From Candidatus Omnitrophota bacterium (GTDB taxonomy: Bacteria > Omnitrophota > Gorgyraeia > Aquiviventales > Aquiviventaceae): a stretch of DNA of 64,000 nt. The notes beneath the pieces are model-generated. The model had not been told where the DNA came from and made no database searches. It worked only from the letters and a program-made list of their open reading frames with translations. Below are positions 51,972-59,694 of the stretch, one piece after another. The stretch covers positions 45,126 to 109,125 of the forward strand of contig JACQRB010000023.1 in the NCBI GenBank assembly GCA_016206685.1, given 5' to 3'. Within the stretch, counting starts at the first letter, position 1; every line of letters starts with the position of its first letter. Both the position numbers and the translations under genes were made by a program.

Positions 51972-53143
51972 GTGGCCGCCCCCTCCAACGCTTCTTGTGG
52001 TTGAGCCCAGGCAATCGCTTGTTCCCTGGCCTCCTGGACAAAGGTGGCAATCTGCTGGATCGTCCACGGATAGTGATCGGCGTGAGGCTGCGCGTAAAAA
52101 TGGCGATACCACTCGACCGTGGCCTCCAGGGTACGCTCGATCGTCCACGTAGAGCGCCAGTGAAGATGATGAAACGCCTTGCTGCAATCCAGACGCAGCA
52201 GGATGGATTCGGCTTCCGATGGATCGCGCTCCACCACAAGCCGGGTGGACGGGGCCGGCCATGTGGCCAAGATGGTCTTGACCAGGGCCTGCACCGTGAC
52301 TGGCCGATCTTCCGTTGGTCCAAAGTTCCATGAGGTGCGATACGGTGCCTCCTTGGTCGCCAATAACGCGGCCAACCAGAGATAGCCGCTCACCGGCTCC
52401 AGGACATGTTGCCATGGCCGCGTCGCATCCGGATGGCGAATGATGAGATCCCGCCGTTCCACAATGGCCCGAATGCTGTCCGGCACAATGCGATGGAGCG
52501 CCCAATCCCCCCCGCCAATGACATTCCCGGCACGCGCTGAGGCAAGGGCCAGGTCACGCGGAGGAACGACCGATTGCTGAAACCGTGCGTCTTGGTAGGC
52601 GGCAATGGCTAATTCCGCGCAGGCTTTGCTGGCACTATACGCATCATATCCCCCGAGGGTGTCAGTTTCACGGTAGCCCCAGGGCCACCCCACATTTTGG
52701 TAACACTTGTCGCTGGTGATCAACACCGCAGCCTGCACCGAGTCCACCGCCCGAATCGCCTCAAGCACATTGACCGTCCCCATCAGGTTGGTTTCAAAGG
52801 TGAGGTGGGGCTCCGCAAAGGAACGACGAACCAAGGATTGCGCCGCGAGATGGAACACGATCTGAGGACGGTATTGTTGGAGGCTGCTCTGCAGGCGGTC
52901 GAAATCTCGAATATCGGCTTGGAGATGCGTGATCCGCTCTGCGAGCCGGCACGCCTCAAACACACTCGGCTTCGTCGGTGGTTCCAGCGCATAGCCGACG
53001 ACCTGGGCCCCGAGCTCTGTCAGCCAGGTGGCCAACCACGACCCCTTGAAGCCGCTGTGGCCGGTCACAAAGACCACCTTGCCTCGGTAGAAATCCCCAA
53101 AAGGCTTCGGCGGTGGCTGCTGGCGATCAGTGCGATCGTCCAT
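51968..53143 (-). CDS. rfbG: CDP-glucose 4,6-dehydratase
   Basis: A 391-residue SDR that converts CDP-glucose to CDP-4-keto-6-deoxyglucose. The N-terminal FVTGHSGFKGSWLATWLTEL is characteristic of RfbG, as are FHLAAQSLVRRSF, LITSDKCYQNVGWPWGYRE and Y169/K173 in YDAYSASKACAELA. RAGNVIGGGDWALHRIVPD is another RfbG signature. The next upstream gene is rfbF, three bases away. G+C of this block is lower than the 10-26 kb region. Confidence 0.96.
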   Translation of the reverse strand: MDDRTDRQQPPPKPFGDFYRGKVVFVTGHSGFKGSWLATWLTELGAQVVGYALEPPTKPSVFEACRLAERITHLQADIRDFDRLQSSLQQYRPQIVFHLAAQSLVRRSFAEPHLTFETNLMGTVNVLEAIRAVDSVQAAVLITSDKCYQNVGWPWGYRETDTLGGYDAYSASKACAELAIAAYQDARFQQSVVPPRDLALASARAGNVIGGGDWALHRIVPDSIRAIVERRDLIIRHPDATRPWQHVLEPVSGYLWLAALLATKEAPYRTSWNFGPTEDRPVTVQALVKTILATWPAPSTRLVVERDPSEAESILLRLDCSKAFHHLHWRSTWTIERTLEATVEWYRHFYAQPHADHYPWTIQQIATFVQEAREQAIAWAQPQEALEGAAT

Positions 53144-53145
53144 CC

Positions 53146-54006
53146 TTACTTGGGTTGGGTCACGAACCGCTGCGTCTTCTGCATGTTCCCTTTTCGAACC
53201 CGAGGCGAAGGCTGGCGCGCGACCAGAGCCCATGGAGCCTGACGACGGTCCCACAGCTCGTTCAGCAACAGGTAATCGCGGTAGGTATCCATGCACTGCC
53301 AGTAGCCATGATGGCGGTACGCCATGAGTTGATTGTCTCGAGCCAATCGTTTGAGAGGGTCTCGTTCAAGAATGCAGTCATCATCGGCCTTCAGGTACTG
53401 GAACAACTCGCGCTGGAAGACAAAGAACCCCCCGTTAATGTATCGCTCGTCATGTGTCTCTGGCTTTTCCATGAACTGAATGACCTGCTGGCCATCGAGC
53501 GCCAGTTCACCAAACCGGCTGACACCCGGATGAACACTGGTCACGGTGCCAAGGCGGCCGTGTTGCCGGTGGAAGCGCAACAGTGCGGAGAAGTCAATAT
53601 CCGCCACACCATCACCGTAGGTCAACATGAAGGTTTCTCCTTCGAGGTATGGCTCGATCCGCTTCACCCGGGCACCCGTCATGGTCTTCTCCCCCGTCTC
53701 CACGAACGTGAGAATCCAATTCCGCTCATGGTAGGGGCTGTGATACTGAATGGTTTGTTGGCCATCCGACCCCAGCTTGAGCGTGAAGTCGCTCGTTCTG
53801 GTCCGGTAGTGCAGAAAGTAGTCTTTGATCATCTCCCCCTTATAGCCAAGACAGAGCACAAAATCGTGAAAGCCGTAGGCGGCATAGCGGTTCATGATGT
53901 GCCACAGGATCGGACGGCCCCCGATCGGCACCATGGGTTTGGGACGATATTCCGTTTCTTCGCGTAGCCGCGTCCCCAGCCCTCCGCACAAGATCACGAC
54001 CTTCAT
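53146..54006 (-). CDS. rfbF: Glucose-1-phosphate cytidylyltransferase
   Basis: A 286-residue nucleotidyltransferase making CDP-glucose from CTP and glucose-1-phosphate. VVILCGGLGTRLREETEYRP, KPMVPIGGRPILWHIM, FVLCLGYKGEMIKDYFLHYR, TYGDGVADIDF and YWQCMDTYRDYLLLNELW are RfbF signatures. First step of the CDP cassette with rfbG, the C-methyltransferase and the SDR. ATGA junction with UDP-xylose synthase upstream. The 60-base line at 53701 has 29 G+C (48%). Confidence 0.97.
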   Translation of the reverse strand: MKVVILCGGLGTRLREETEYRPKPMVPIGGRPILWHIMNRYAAYGFHDFVLCLGYKGEMIKDYFLHYRTRTSDFTLKLGSDGQQTIQYHSPYHERNWILTFVETGEKTMTGARVKRIEPYLEGETFMLTYGDGVADIDFSALLRFHRQHGRLGTVTSVHPGVSRFGELALDGQQVIQFMEKPETHDERYINGGFFVFQRELFQYLKADDDCILERDPLKRLARDNQLMAYRHHGYWQCMDTYRDYLLLNELWDRRQAPWALVARQPSPRVRKGNMQKTQRFVTQPK

Positions 54007-54944
54007 GAAGACACCGCCAGCTGTTGGAACCAGGCGATCGTCCGACCAAGACCTTCCTCAAGCCCCACGCGGGGCTGCCAGCCGAGGGACGCCTTGGCCC
54101 TGGCCAGATCCGGGCAGCGCTGCTTGGGATCATCCACCGGTAGGGACCGGAATTCGATGCGGCTGGCCGTGCCGTTGAAATGACCCAGGATCTTCTTCGC
54201 GATCTCGAGGATGGACCGCTCATCCGGATTGCCGAGGTTGACAGGCTCGTGCACATCCGAGTTCATGAGGCGCCAGATCCCTTCGATCAAGTCATCAATG
54301 TAGCAGAAGCTGCGGGTCTGGGCGCCGTCGCCATACACGGTCAGGGGTTCGCCGCGCAGCGCCTGCCCGATGAAGGTTGGGACCGCCCGCCCGTCATCCA
54401 TCCGCATCCGGGGGCCGTAGCAATTAAAGATCCTCGCGATCCGGGTGTCTAAGCGATGCTCATGGTGGTAGGCCATCGTCAGGGCTTCGGCGAACCGCTT
54501 CGATTCGTCGTACACGCCCCGCGGTCCAACCGGATTGACGTGGCCCCAATAACTCTCGGGTTGGGGATGGACCTGGGGATCCCCGTAGACTTCCGAGGTG
54601 GAAGCCAGGAGAAATTTGGCGTGGTTGGCCTTGGCGATGCCCAGGGCATGGAGCGTGCCAAGCGATCCCACCTTCAAGGTTTGGATGGGGTACTTCAGGT
54701 AATCAACCGGGCTGGCCGGAGAGGCGAAGTGCAGCACGTAATCGATGGGCCCTGCGGGCTCAAGCGGTGTACTGATATCGTGCTGGATCAACGTGAATCG
54801 GGCGTTCCCCTTGAGGTGCGCGACATTGTCGGCTTTCCCGGTGAGGAGATTATCCACACACAGCACCTCGCACCCTTCGGCGATGAGCCGGTCGCACAGG
54901 TGCGATCCGAGAAATCCCGCCCCGCCCGTGATCAGCGCTCTCAT
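54003..54944 (-). CDS. uxs: UDP-glucuronate decarboxylase (UDP-xylose synthase)
   Basis: A 313-residue SDR. ALITGGAGFLGSHLCDRLI, then DNLLTGKADNVAHL, the UXS-typical HFASPASPVDYLKYPIQTLK, ASTSEVYGDPQVHPQPESYW, RGVYDESKRFAEALT (Y145/K149) and RIFNCYGPRMRMDDGRAVPT. It converts UDP-glucuronate to UDP-xylose; the substrate can come from ugd at the right edge of the window. ATGA junctions at both ends, including one with the LexA-type regulator upstream. Confidence 0.95.
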   Translation of the reverse strand: MRALITGGAGFLGSHLCDRLIAEGCEVLCVDNLLTGKADNVAHLKGNARFTLIQHDISTPLEPAGPIDYVLHFASPASPVDYLKYPIQTLKVGSLGTLHALGIAKANHAKFLLASTSEVYGDPQVHPQPESYWGHVNPVGPRGVYDESKRFAEALTMAYHHEHRLDTRIARIFNCYGPRMRMDDGRAVPTFIGQALRGEPLTVYGDGAQTRSFCYIDDLIEGIWRLMNSDVHEPVNLGNPDERSILEIAKKILGHFNGTASRIEFRSLPVDDPKQRCPDLARAKASLGWQPRVGLEEGLGRTIAWFQQLAVSS

Positions 54945-55294
54945 CCCCCCACCCGTGTCCCTGCTTCGCCGGCCGGCCCAGGGACCGCCTGCGCAACCGT
55001 GCTCGGCACAGGCTCACTCGTGTGGCTGGGTTCGGGGGATGGCCCGGAGGCGGCACCCCCAGGTTGAAGCATCGCAGAAGCTTTCCAATGGATGTGGATC
55101 GCCCGGTGTTTGTTGGGAGTGCGCTTGATGAATCCTTTGCGCTCCAGGGCGTTGAGGCGGTCGATCACCGACTTGTAGGAGGCGATGCGGCAGGCGTCCT
55201 GGATCTCCCGGAGAAATGGGGAGCGGCGATGCTCGCCGATGTAGCGCTGCAGATAGGCTAAGACCGTCTGCTGCTTCTGGGTAAGCTTGGTCAA
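54941..55294 (-). CDS. Stand-alone LexA-type winged-helix DNA-binding protein
   Basis: A 117-residue protein. Residues 1-~70 match the LexA N-terminal DNA-binding domain: LTQKQQTVLAYLQRYIGEHR, SPFLREIQDACRIASYKSVI and LNALERKGFIKRTPNKHRAI. The LexA protease domain is absent; a Pro/Ser/Ala-rich tail of ~45 residues replaces it. So it cannot self-cleave as LexA does. The start is TTG at 55294 with GAGG seven bases before it. It sits behind the strongest promoter-like sequence in the window and is coupled (ATGA) to uxs, so it may control this locus. Confidence 0.83.
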   Translation of the reverse strand: MTKLTQKQQTVLAYLQRYIGEHRRSPFLREIQDACRIASYKSVIDRLNALERKGFIKRTPNKHRAIHIHWKASAMLQPGGAASGPSPEPSHTSEPVPSTVAQAVPGPAGEAGTRVGG

Positions 55295-55339
55295 CTCAGG
55301 ACCTCAGAGTGGGAAACATTACCATAAACCGAACGGAAG

Positions 55340-55368
55340 AAATTAACATACTTGGAGGGTGGTGTCAA
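55340..55368 (-). promoter_or_regulatory. Putative sigma70-type promoter before the LexA-type regulator
   Basis: TTGACA (55363-55368), a 17-base spacer and TAATTT (55340-55345), read on the minus strand. The -35 is a perfect consensus and overlaps the stop codon of the upstream aminotransferase. Transcription would start near 55333, leaving a leader of about 40 bases before the TTG start at 55294. No other gap in the window has as good a match that I noticed. Confidence 0.6.
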
Positions 55369-55380
55369 GCTTTGGAGGGT
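55352..55380 (+). repeat. 9-bp direct repeat with 20-bp period overlapping the promoter
   Basis: TTGGAGGGT occurs at 55352-55360 and again at 55372-55380 on the plus strand, exactly 20 bases apart, which is close to two turns of the helix. One copy lies inside the -10/-35 spacer and the other just upstream of the -35. This is the usual layout of a two-site operator, perhaps for the adjacent LexA-type protein. The second copy is also part of the upstream gene's last codons. Confidence 0.45.
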
Positions 55381-56498
55381 CCAAAACCGCGAAGGACTTC
55401 ACTGAGGCTTTGGACGACAGTCCGGAGATGCTCTTCTGACAATTCCGGATACATCGGCAGGGACAGGACCGTGTCGGCGGCCTGCTCCGCGACCGGAAAT
55501 TGTCCCCGCCGATGGGCGAGCGAGGCAAACGCCGGCTCATGCGGCAGGGCGATCGTGTAGTGGCTCTGGACGCCGATCCCCCGTTCCATGAGCTGTCCAG
55601 CGACCCGATCGCGGTCTTGGCAGCGCACGACGTACAGGTGGAACACATGCCCCGCCTCCGCCCGCGCCTGGGGCAGCGCCAGCCGATCGGCCAGTCCGGC
55701 CTGTGTCAGGAGGCGGGTATACGTCTGCGCGTGCCGGCGCCGGGCCGCGTTCCAATCCTCCAGATGCGGCAGCTTGACTCGGAGGATCGCGGCTTGCAAT
55801 TCATCCAGCCGGCTGTTGCGGCTGATGACGTCATGGCGAATGCGGTCGCGGCTGCCGTGCATCCGCAGTATCCGCAGGCGCTCGGCGAGCTGCGCATCAG
55901 AGGTGACGACCATGCCGCCGTCGCCGTAGGCGCCGAGATTCTTGCTGGGATAGAAGCTCAGGCATCCCGCCAGCCCGAAAGAGCCGACCCGCCTGCCGCC
56001 GAGGGCGGCCCCGATCGCCTGTGCGCAGTCTTCGATCACGGCCAGCCGCCTGGCCTGGGCGATGCGCAGGAGGGCGTCCAGGTCGGCCGGATGGCCGTAC
56101 AGATGCACGGGGACAATCGCTTTCGTCCTGGAGGAGATGGCTGCGTCCACCTGCGCGGGGTCGAGGGTGTAGGTCACGGGATCAATATCCACAAAGACCG
56201 GTGTCGCGCCGACGCTGGCGATGGTCTGGGCAGTCGCGAAAAAGGACAGGGCCGTCGTCACGACCTCATCCCCCGGCCCGATCCCGCAGGCGCGCAGCGT
56301 CAACTCCAGCGCGTCGGTGCCGGACGCCACCGCCACGGCCTGGCTCGTCCCGCAGTAGGCGGCCACGTCGCGCTCCAGCGCCTCGACTTCCGGGCCGAGG
56401 ATAAACTGCCCTCGATCGAGCACGCGCTGGATGGCCGCGTCAAGCTCGGGCTTGAGGCGGCGGTATTGTGCGGTTAAATCCACGAGGGGGATCGGCAT
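55365..56498 (-). CDS. DegT/DnrJ/EryC1/StrS-family PLP aminotransferase (WbpE-like)
   Basis: A 377-residue aminotransferase. IPLVDLTAQYRRLKPELDAA at the N-terminus, AVASGTDALELTLRACGIG, FVDIDPVTYTLDP, D157 in VIEDCAQAIG, and K186 in LSFYPSKNLGAYGDGGM. This closely follows the WbpE/WlbC type that aminates UDP-3-keto-hexNAc uronates. The UDP-sugar dehydrogenase at 59695 and an epimerase at 56519 are near. Start 56498; upstream SDR ends 20 bases before. Its final codons overlap the promoter of the next gene. Confidence 0.92.
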   Translation of the reverse strand: MPIPLVDLTAQYRRLKPELDAAIQRVLDRGQFILGPEVEALERDVAAYCGTSQAVAVASGTDALELTLRACGIGPGDEVVTTALSFFATAQTIASVGATPVFVDIDPVTYTLDPAQVDAAISSRTKAIVPVHLYGHPADLDALLRIAQARRLAVIEDCAQAIGAALGGRRVGSFGLAGCLSFYPSKNLGAYGDGGMVVTSDAQLAERLRILRMHGSRDRIRHDVISRNSRLDELQAAILRVKLPHLEDWNAARRRHAQTYTRLLTQAGLADRLALPQARAEAGHVFHLYVVRCQDRDRVAGQLMERGIGVQSHYTIALPHEPAFASLAHRRGQFPVAEQAADTVLSLPMYPELSEEHLRTVVQSLSEVLRGFGPSKA

Positions 56499-56518
56499 GG
56501 AGCGCGGACTGGGGACGC

Positions 56519-57484
56519 TCAGTCCGTCTTGTGAGCCGGCGAGCGTCCGCGAGCGGCTTGAGCCTGGAACCACGCCACGGTCTGGGCTAACCCATCGGCG
56601 AAGCCCACCGTGGGCTGCCAGCCCAGACGCTGCCCAGCGTGTGTGATATCCGCTGAAGTCTTGCGCACGTCTCCGGGGCGGGGCGATGCGAACGTGGGCG
56701 GGATGGAGGAGTGCAGCAGGCGCTGGAGCTCGCCGAGGAGCTCCAAGACGGTATGGGTTTCCCCGCAGGCGATGTTGAAGACCTCCCCGCTGACCCCAGG
56801 CGCAGTCGTGGCACGGATCGTGGCCTGCACCACGTTCTCGATGAAGGTGAAATCCCTGGACTGCAAGCCATCTCCATACACCGGAGGCGATTCTCCCTGC
56901 AGCAGGCAGGTGATGAACTTCGGCACCACGACCGCGTATTCGTTGTCCAAACTCTGGCGGGGCCCGAACACATTGAAGTAGCGGACCGACACCGTTTCGA
57001 GCCCAAAACTCCTGGCAAAAAGCCGGCAGTAGTGCTCGCCTGAAAGTTTCGAGAGGGCGTAGGGAGAGATGGGCTGCAAGGGCTGGCTTTCCTGAAGCGG
57101 GAGCCGCTCGGTATCGCCGTACACGGAGCTGGACGAGGCGAAGACCAGGCGCTTGACCTTCTCCGCCGCGGCGGACTCCAACACGTTGACCGTGCCTAGG
57201 ACGTTGACCTGTGTATACCCATACGGGTCCGTCATCGATTTTGGCACGCTGCGCCAGGCCGCTTCATGGATGACGTACTCCCTGCCCTTGACAGCCTGCC
57301 GGAGGAGCTTCCGGTCTCGAATATCGCCCTCCAGCAATTCAATCTGAGAGCGCACCTTGGCCAGATTGTCGAGCCGGCCGGTCGAGAGGTCGTCCAGCAC
57401 GCGCACGGCGTGCCCCTCGCGGACGAGCCGTTCCACGATGTGGGACCCGATAAACCCCGCCCCACCTGTCACCAAGATACGCAT
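56519..57484 (-). CDS. UDP-sugar 4-epimerase-like SDR (WbpP/GalE type)
   Basis: A 321-residue extended SDR. ILVTGGAGFIGSHIVERLV, VIHEAAWRSVPKSMTDP, ASSSSVYGDTERLPLQES, Y-A-L-S-K in SPYALSKLSGEHYC, RYFNVFGPRQSLDNEYAVVV and GDGLQSRDFTFIENVV. These follow UDP-GlcNAc 4-epimerases of the WbpP group very closely. It would supply UDP-GalNAc-type donors. The DUF5989 gene ends 28 bases upstream. Confidence 0.93.
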   Translation of the reverse strand: MRILVTGGAGFIGSHIVERLVREGHAVRVLDDLSTGRLDNLAKVRSQIELLEGDIRDRKLLRQAVKGREYVIHEAAWRSVPKSMTDPYGYTQVNVLGTVNVLESAAAEKVKRLVFASSSSVYGDTERLPLQESQPLQPISPYALSKLSGEHYCRLFARSFGLETVSVRYFNVFGPRQSLDNEYAVVVPKFITCLLQGESPPVYGDGLQSRDFTFIENVVQATIRATTAPGVSGEVFNIACGETHTVLELLGELQRLLHSSIPPTFASPRPGDVRKTSADITHAGQRLGWQPTVGFADGLAQTVAWFQAQAARGRSPAHKTD

Positions 57485-57512
57485 GCGGATTGGAGCGATT
57501 GGGCGTGGCCGA

Positions 57513-57695
57513 TTAGAAGAGGGTGTAAATGAAGGGCGCGATCGCGCTTTGCTGGGCTACAAGCAGTAAGGCGCCGAAGACCAACAAGACGCTGACTAAA
57601 GGAATCATCCACCAGAGGCGATACATCCACAGGAATCGAAATAAGGATCCGGCCACACTCAAGCGTCCCCTCACCCCATCCCACCCCCGTGGCAT
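57513..57695 (-). CDS. DUF5989-like small membrane protein
   Basis: A 60-residue protein with one membrane segment. FRFLWMYRLWWMIPLVSVLL, then FGALLLVAQQSAIAPFIYTL at the C-terminus, matches the short DUF5989 family that accompanies carbamoyltransferases of the NodU/CmcH type. The start is ATG 57695 with GAGG six bases before it; a frame extending to 57734 would overlap the carbamoyltransferase. Function unknown; perhaps a membrane tether for the carbamoyl-transfer machinery. Confidence 0.8.
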   Translation of the reverse strand: MPRGWDGVRGRLSVAGSLFRFLWMYRLWWMIPLVSVLLVFGALLLVAQQSAIAPFIYTLF

Positions 57696-57703
57696 CAGAG
57701 ACC

Positions 57704-59422
57704 TCACGCTCCTATCCGCTTCTCCACGAGACACGGTCCCATGACCAGCGCATCCATCTCCGATCGCTGGAACGTCGCATGGGCCTCTTGCGGCGTGTTC
57801 ACAATCGGCTCCCCTTTGAGATTAAAGGAAGTATTCAGGAGGACCGGAACGCCCGTGGCCTGCTCGAACCGCCGAATCAACGCAGTATACAACGGATTCA
57901 CCGACTCCTCAACAAGTTGGAGGCGTCCGGTTCCATCCACATGGGTCACGGCCGGAATCTCCGCGTGCCGCTCCGGCCGGATCGGGGGCACCACCAGCAT
58001 GAACCTGGCCGCCAGCCGGGACCGTTCCGGGAGCTCAAAGTACCGCGAGCCGGCTTCCGCGAGCACCGACGGGGCAAACGGCCGAAACGGCTCCCGGAAC
58101 TTGATCTTGCGATTCACGATTTCCTTCATCTGGGGGTTGCGGGGATCGGCCAGGATCGAACGGTTGCCTAACGCCCTTGGGCCCCACTCGAAACGCCCCT
58201 GCAGCCACCCGACCACCCTGCCGTCCTTTAACAGCTCCACCGCACGGTCGAGGAGCGCATCCTGGCGTTCGAATCGCTCAAACGGGATCCCGGACTGCTG
58301 CAAGAACCCGACGATCTGCCCTTCGGAGGCCTCCGCCCCCCAGTAGGCATGCTCCATGACGAACCGCCTGGGGCGGTTCAACAGGCCATGGTAGACGTAC
58401 AGCGCCGCACCGAGTGCGCCGCCGGAGTCCCCGGCAGCCGGCTGCACGAACAAGGCCTTGGCGGGCGTCTCCTGGAGGATCCGCCAGTTCGCCACGCTGT
58501 TCAACGCGACGCCCCCCGCATAGCAGAGACGCTCCATCCCGCTGGATTGCAACGCCTGCCGCGCCATCGTGACGATGGCGGTTTCGGCGACTTCCTGGAT
58601 ACTCGCCGCCACGTCGCAGTAGGCCGGATCCAATTGATCGGCGCGCGAAGGATCGCGCGGAGGCCCAAACAGATCGAGAAATTTTCGGCTGAAGCTCCGC
58701 TCGCTGGAGCGATGGAAGGCGAAGTAGCGCAGATCCAGCCAGAGGGACCCGTCGTCGTAGATGCGCACGATCCGGCGGATCTTGTCCACGTAGCGGGGCG
58801 TGCCGTACGGCGCCATCCCCATCACCTTGTACTCGCCCTCGTTGACCTCAAAGCCCAGGAAGGCCGTGAAGGTGCTGTAGAGCAGCCCCAGCGAGTGGGG
58901 GAACCGGATCTCATGACTCAGATGAAGCGCGCTCCCGCGGCCCCAGCCGATCGTCCCGCACGACCATTCCCCCACCCCATCGAGCGTCAGCACGGCCGCT
59001 TCGTCGAACGGCGAGCAGTAGAAGGCGCTGGCGGCGTGGGACTGATGGTGATCGGCAAACAGGATGCGATCGCCCGGAAGGCCCAGGTCCTGCCGGATCA
59101 GTTCCTGGATCCAGAGTTTGTCCACCAGCCAGCTCCCCATCGCTTCCCGAAAGAGCCGCAAAGACCGGGGGACGGTCTGGAGGGTGGATTTGACGATCCG
59201 CTCGAACTTCACGAACGGCTTCTCGTAGAACACCACATACTCCAGGTCGCTGGCTGCGATCCCCGCCTGCTGCAGGCAAAAACGAATGGCGTGGGTCGGA
59301 TAGCGGTTGTCATGCTTCTTTCTGGAGAACCGTTCTTCTTCCGCCGCCGCCACCAACAGGCCGTCGCGCAGGATGACCGCCGCGGCATCATGGTAGAAGC
59401 ATGACAGGCCCAGGATGTGCAT
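57704..59422 (-). CDS. Carbamoyltransferase (NodU/CmcH/TobZ family)
   Basis: A 572-residue O-carbamoyltransferase that moves a carbamoyl group from carbamoyl phosphate, through carbamoyl-adenylate, to a sugar hydroxyl. N-terminal Kae1-like domain: ILGLSCFYHDAAAVILRDG, FADHHQSHAASAFYCSPF (H125, H126, H129) and LTLDGVGEWSCGTIG. C-terminal YrdC-like part: FEWGPRALGNRSILADPRN, KIKFREPFRPFAPSVL and NTSFNLKGEPIVNTPQEA. Start 59422 overlaps the upstream small gene's stop (TGATG). Likely decorates the polysaccharide or a lipid-linked unit. Confidence 0.96.
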   Translation of the reverse strand: MHILGLSCFYHDAAAVILRDGLLVAAAEEERFSRKKHDNRYPTHAIRFCLQQAGIAASDLEYVVFYEKPFVKFERIVKSTLQTVPRSLRLFREAMGSWLVDKLWIQELIRQDLGLPGDRILFADHHQSHAASAFYCSPFDEAAVLTLDGVGEWSCGTIGWGRGSALHLSHEIRFPHSLGLLYSTFTAFLGFEVNEGEYKVMGMAPYGTPRYVDKIRRIVRIYDDGSLWLDLRYFAFHRSSERSFSRKFLDLFGPPRDPSRADQLDPAYCDVAASIQEVAETAIVTMARQALQSSGMERLCYAGGVALNSVANWRILQETPAKALFVQPAAGDSGGALGAALYVYHGLLNRPRRFVMEHAYWGAEASEGQIVGFLQQSGIPFERFERQDALLDRAVELLKDGRVVGWLQGRFEWGPRALGNRSILADPRNPQMKEIVNRKIKFREPFRPFAPSVLAEAGSRYFELPERSRLAARFMLVVPPIRPERHAEIPAVTHVDGTGRLQLVEESVNPLYTALIRRFEQATGVPVLLNTSFNLKGEPIVNTPQEAHATFQRSEMDALVMGPCLVEKRIGA

Positions 59423-59652
59423 CAGAACGGTTCCTTGACGTGCGCCGGCTGATTCATCCGCCGGTCCCGCGGCCACCAATTCGACCGCCCCGGCGCACGC
59501 CAGTGCAACCAGTCAGCCACCATCCGGCTGAGAAGGCCGACGGGCACCCAACAGACCACATAGAGCAGCGACAACAGCAGAGCCGATTGGTATTCGCCAA
59601 GACGACGCAGAACGCGTTGACACGACCCACCTCGAACTGATGGTCGGGACAT
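59422..59652 (-). CDS. Small membrane protein upstream of carbamoyltransferase (SxtJ-like)
   Basis: A 76-residue protein with a hydrophobic segment SALLLSLLYVVCWVPVGLLS and a basic, tryptophan-rich tail ending in VKEPF. Short proteins of this layout (C-terminal part of SxtJ-like membrane proteins) often stand right before carbamoyltransferase genes, which supports it as a real gene. The stop and the next start overlap (TGATG). Start is unsure: ATG 59652 is used; a GTG at 59679 is in frame. No clear ribosome-binding site. Confidence 0.65.
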   Translation of the reverse strand: MSRPSVRGGSCQRVLRRLGEYQSALLLSLLYVVCWVPVGLLSRMVADWLHWRAPGRSNWWPRDRRMNQPAHVKEPF

Positions 59653-59694
59653 GCGGGGGTGATGAGGAAAGGATCTCACACGGCTGTCACGAGC

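Noticed and set aside
50739..52505. Long N-terminal extension of the C-methyltransferase (extra 178 codons)
   Set aside because: The extension overlaps rfbG in another frame and has no domain; the zinc motif begins a few residues after ATG 51971.
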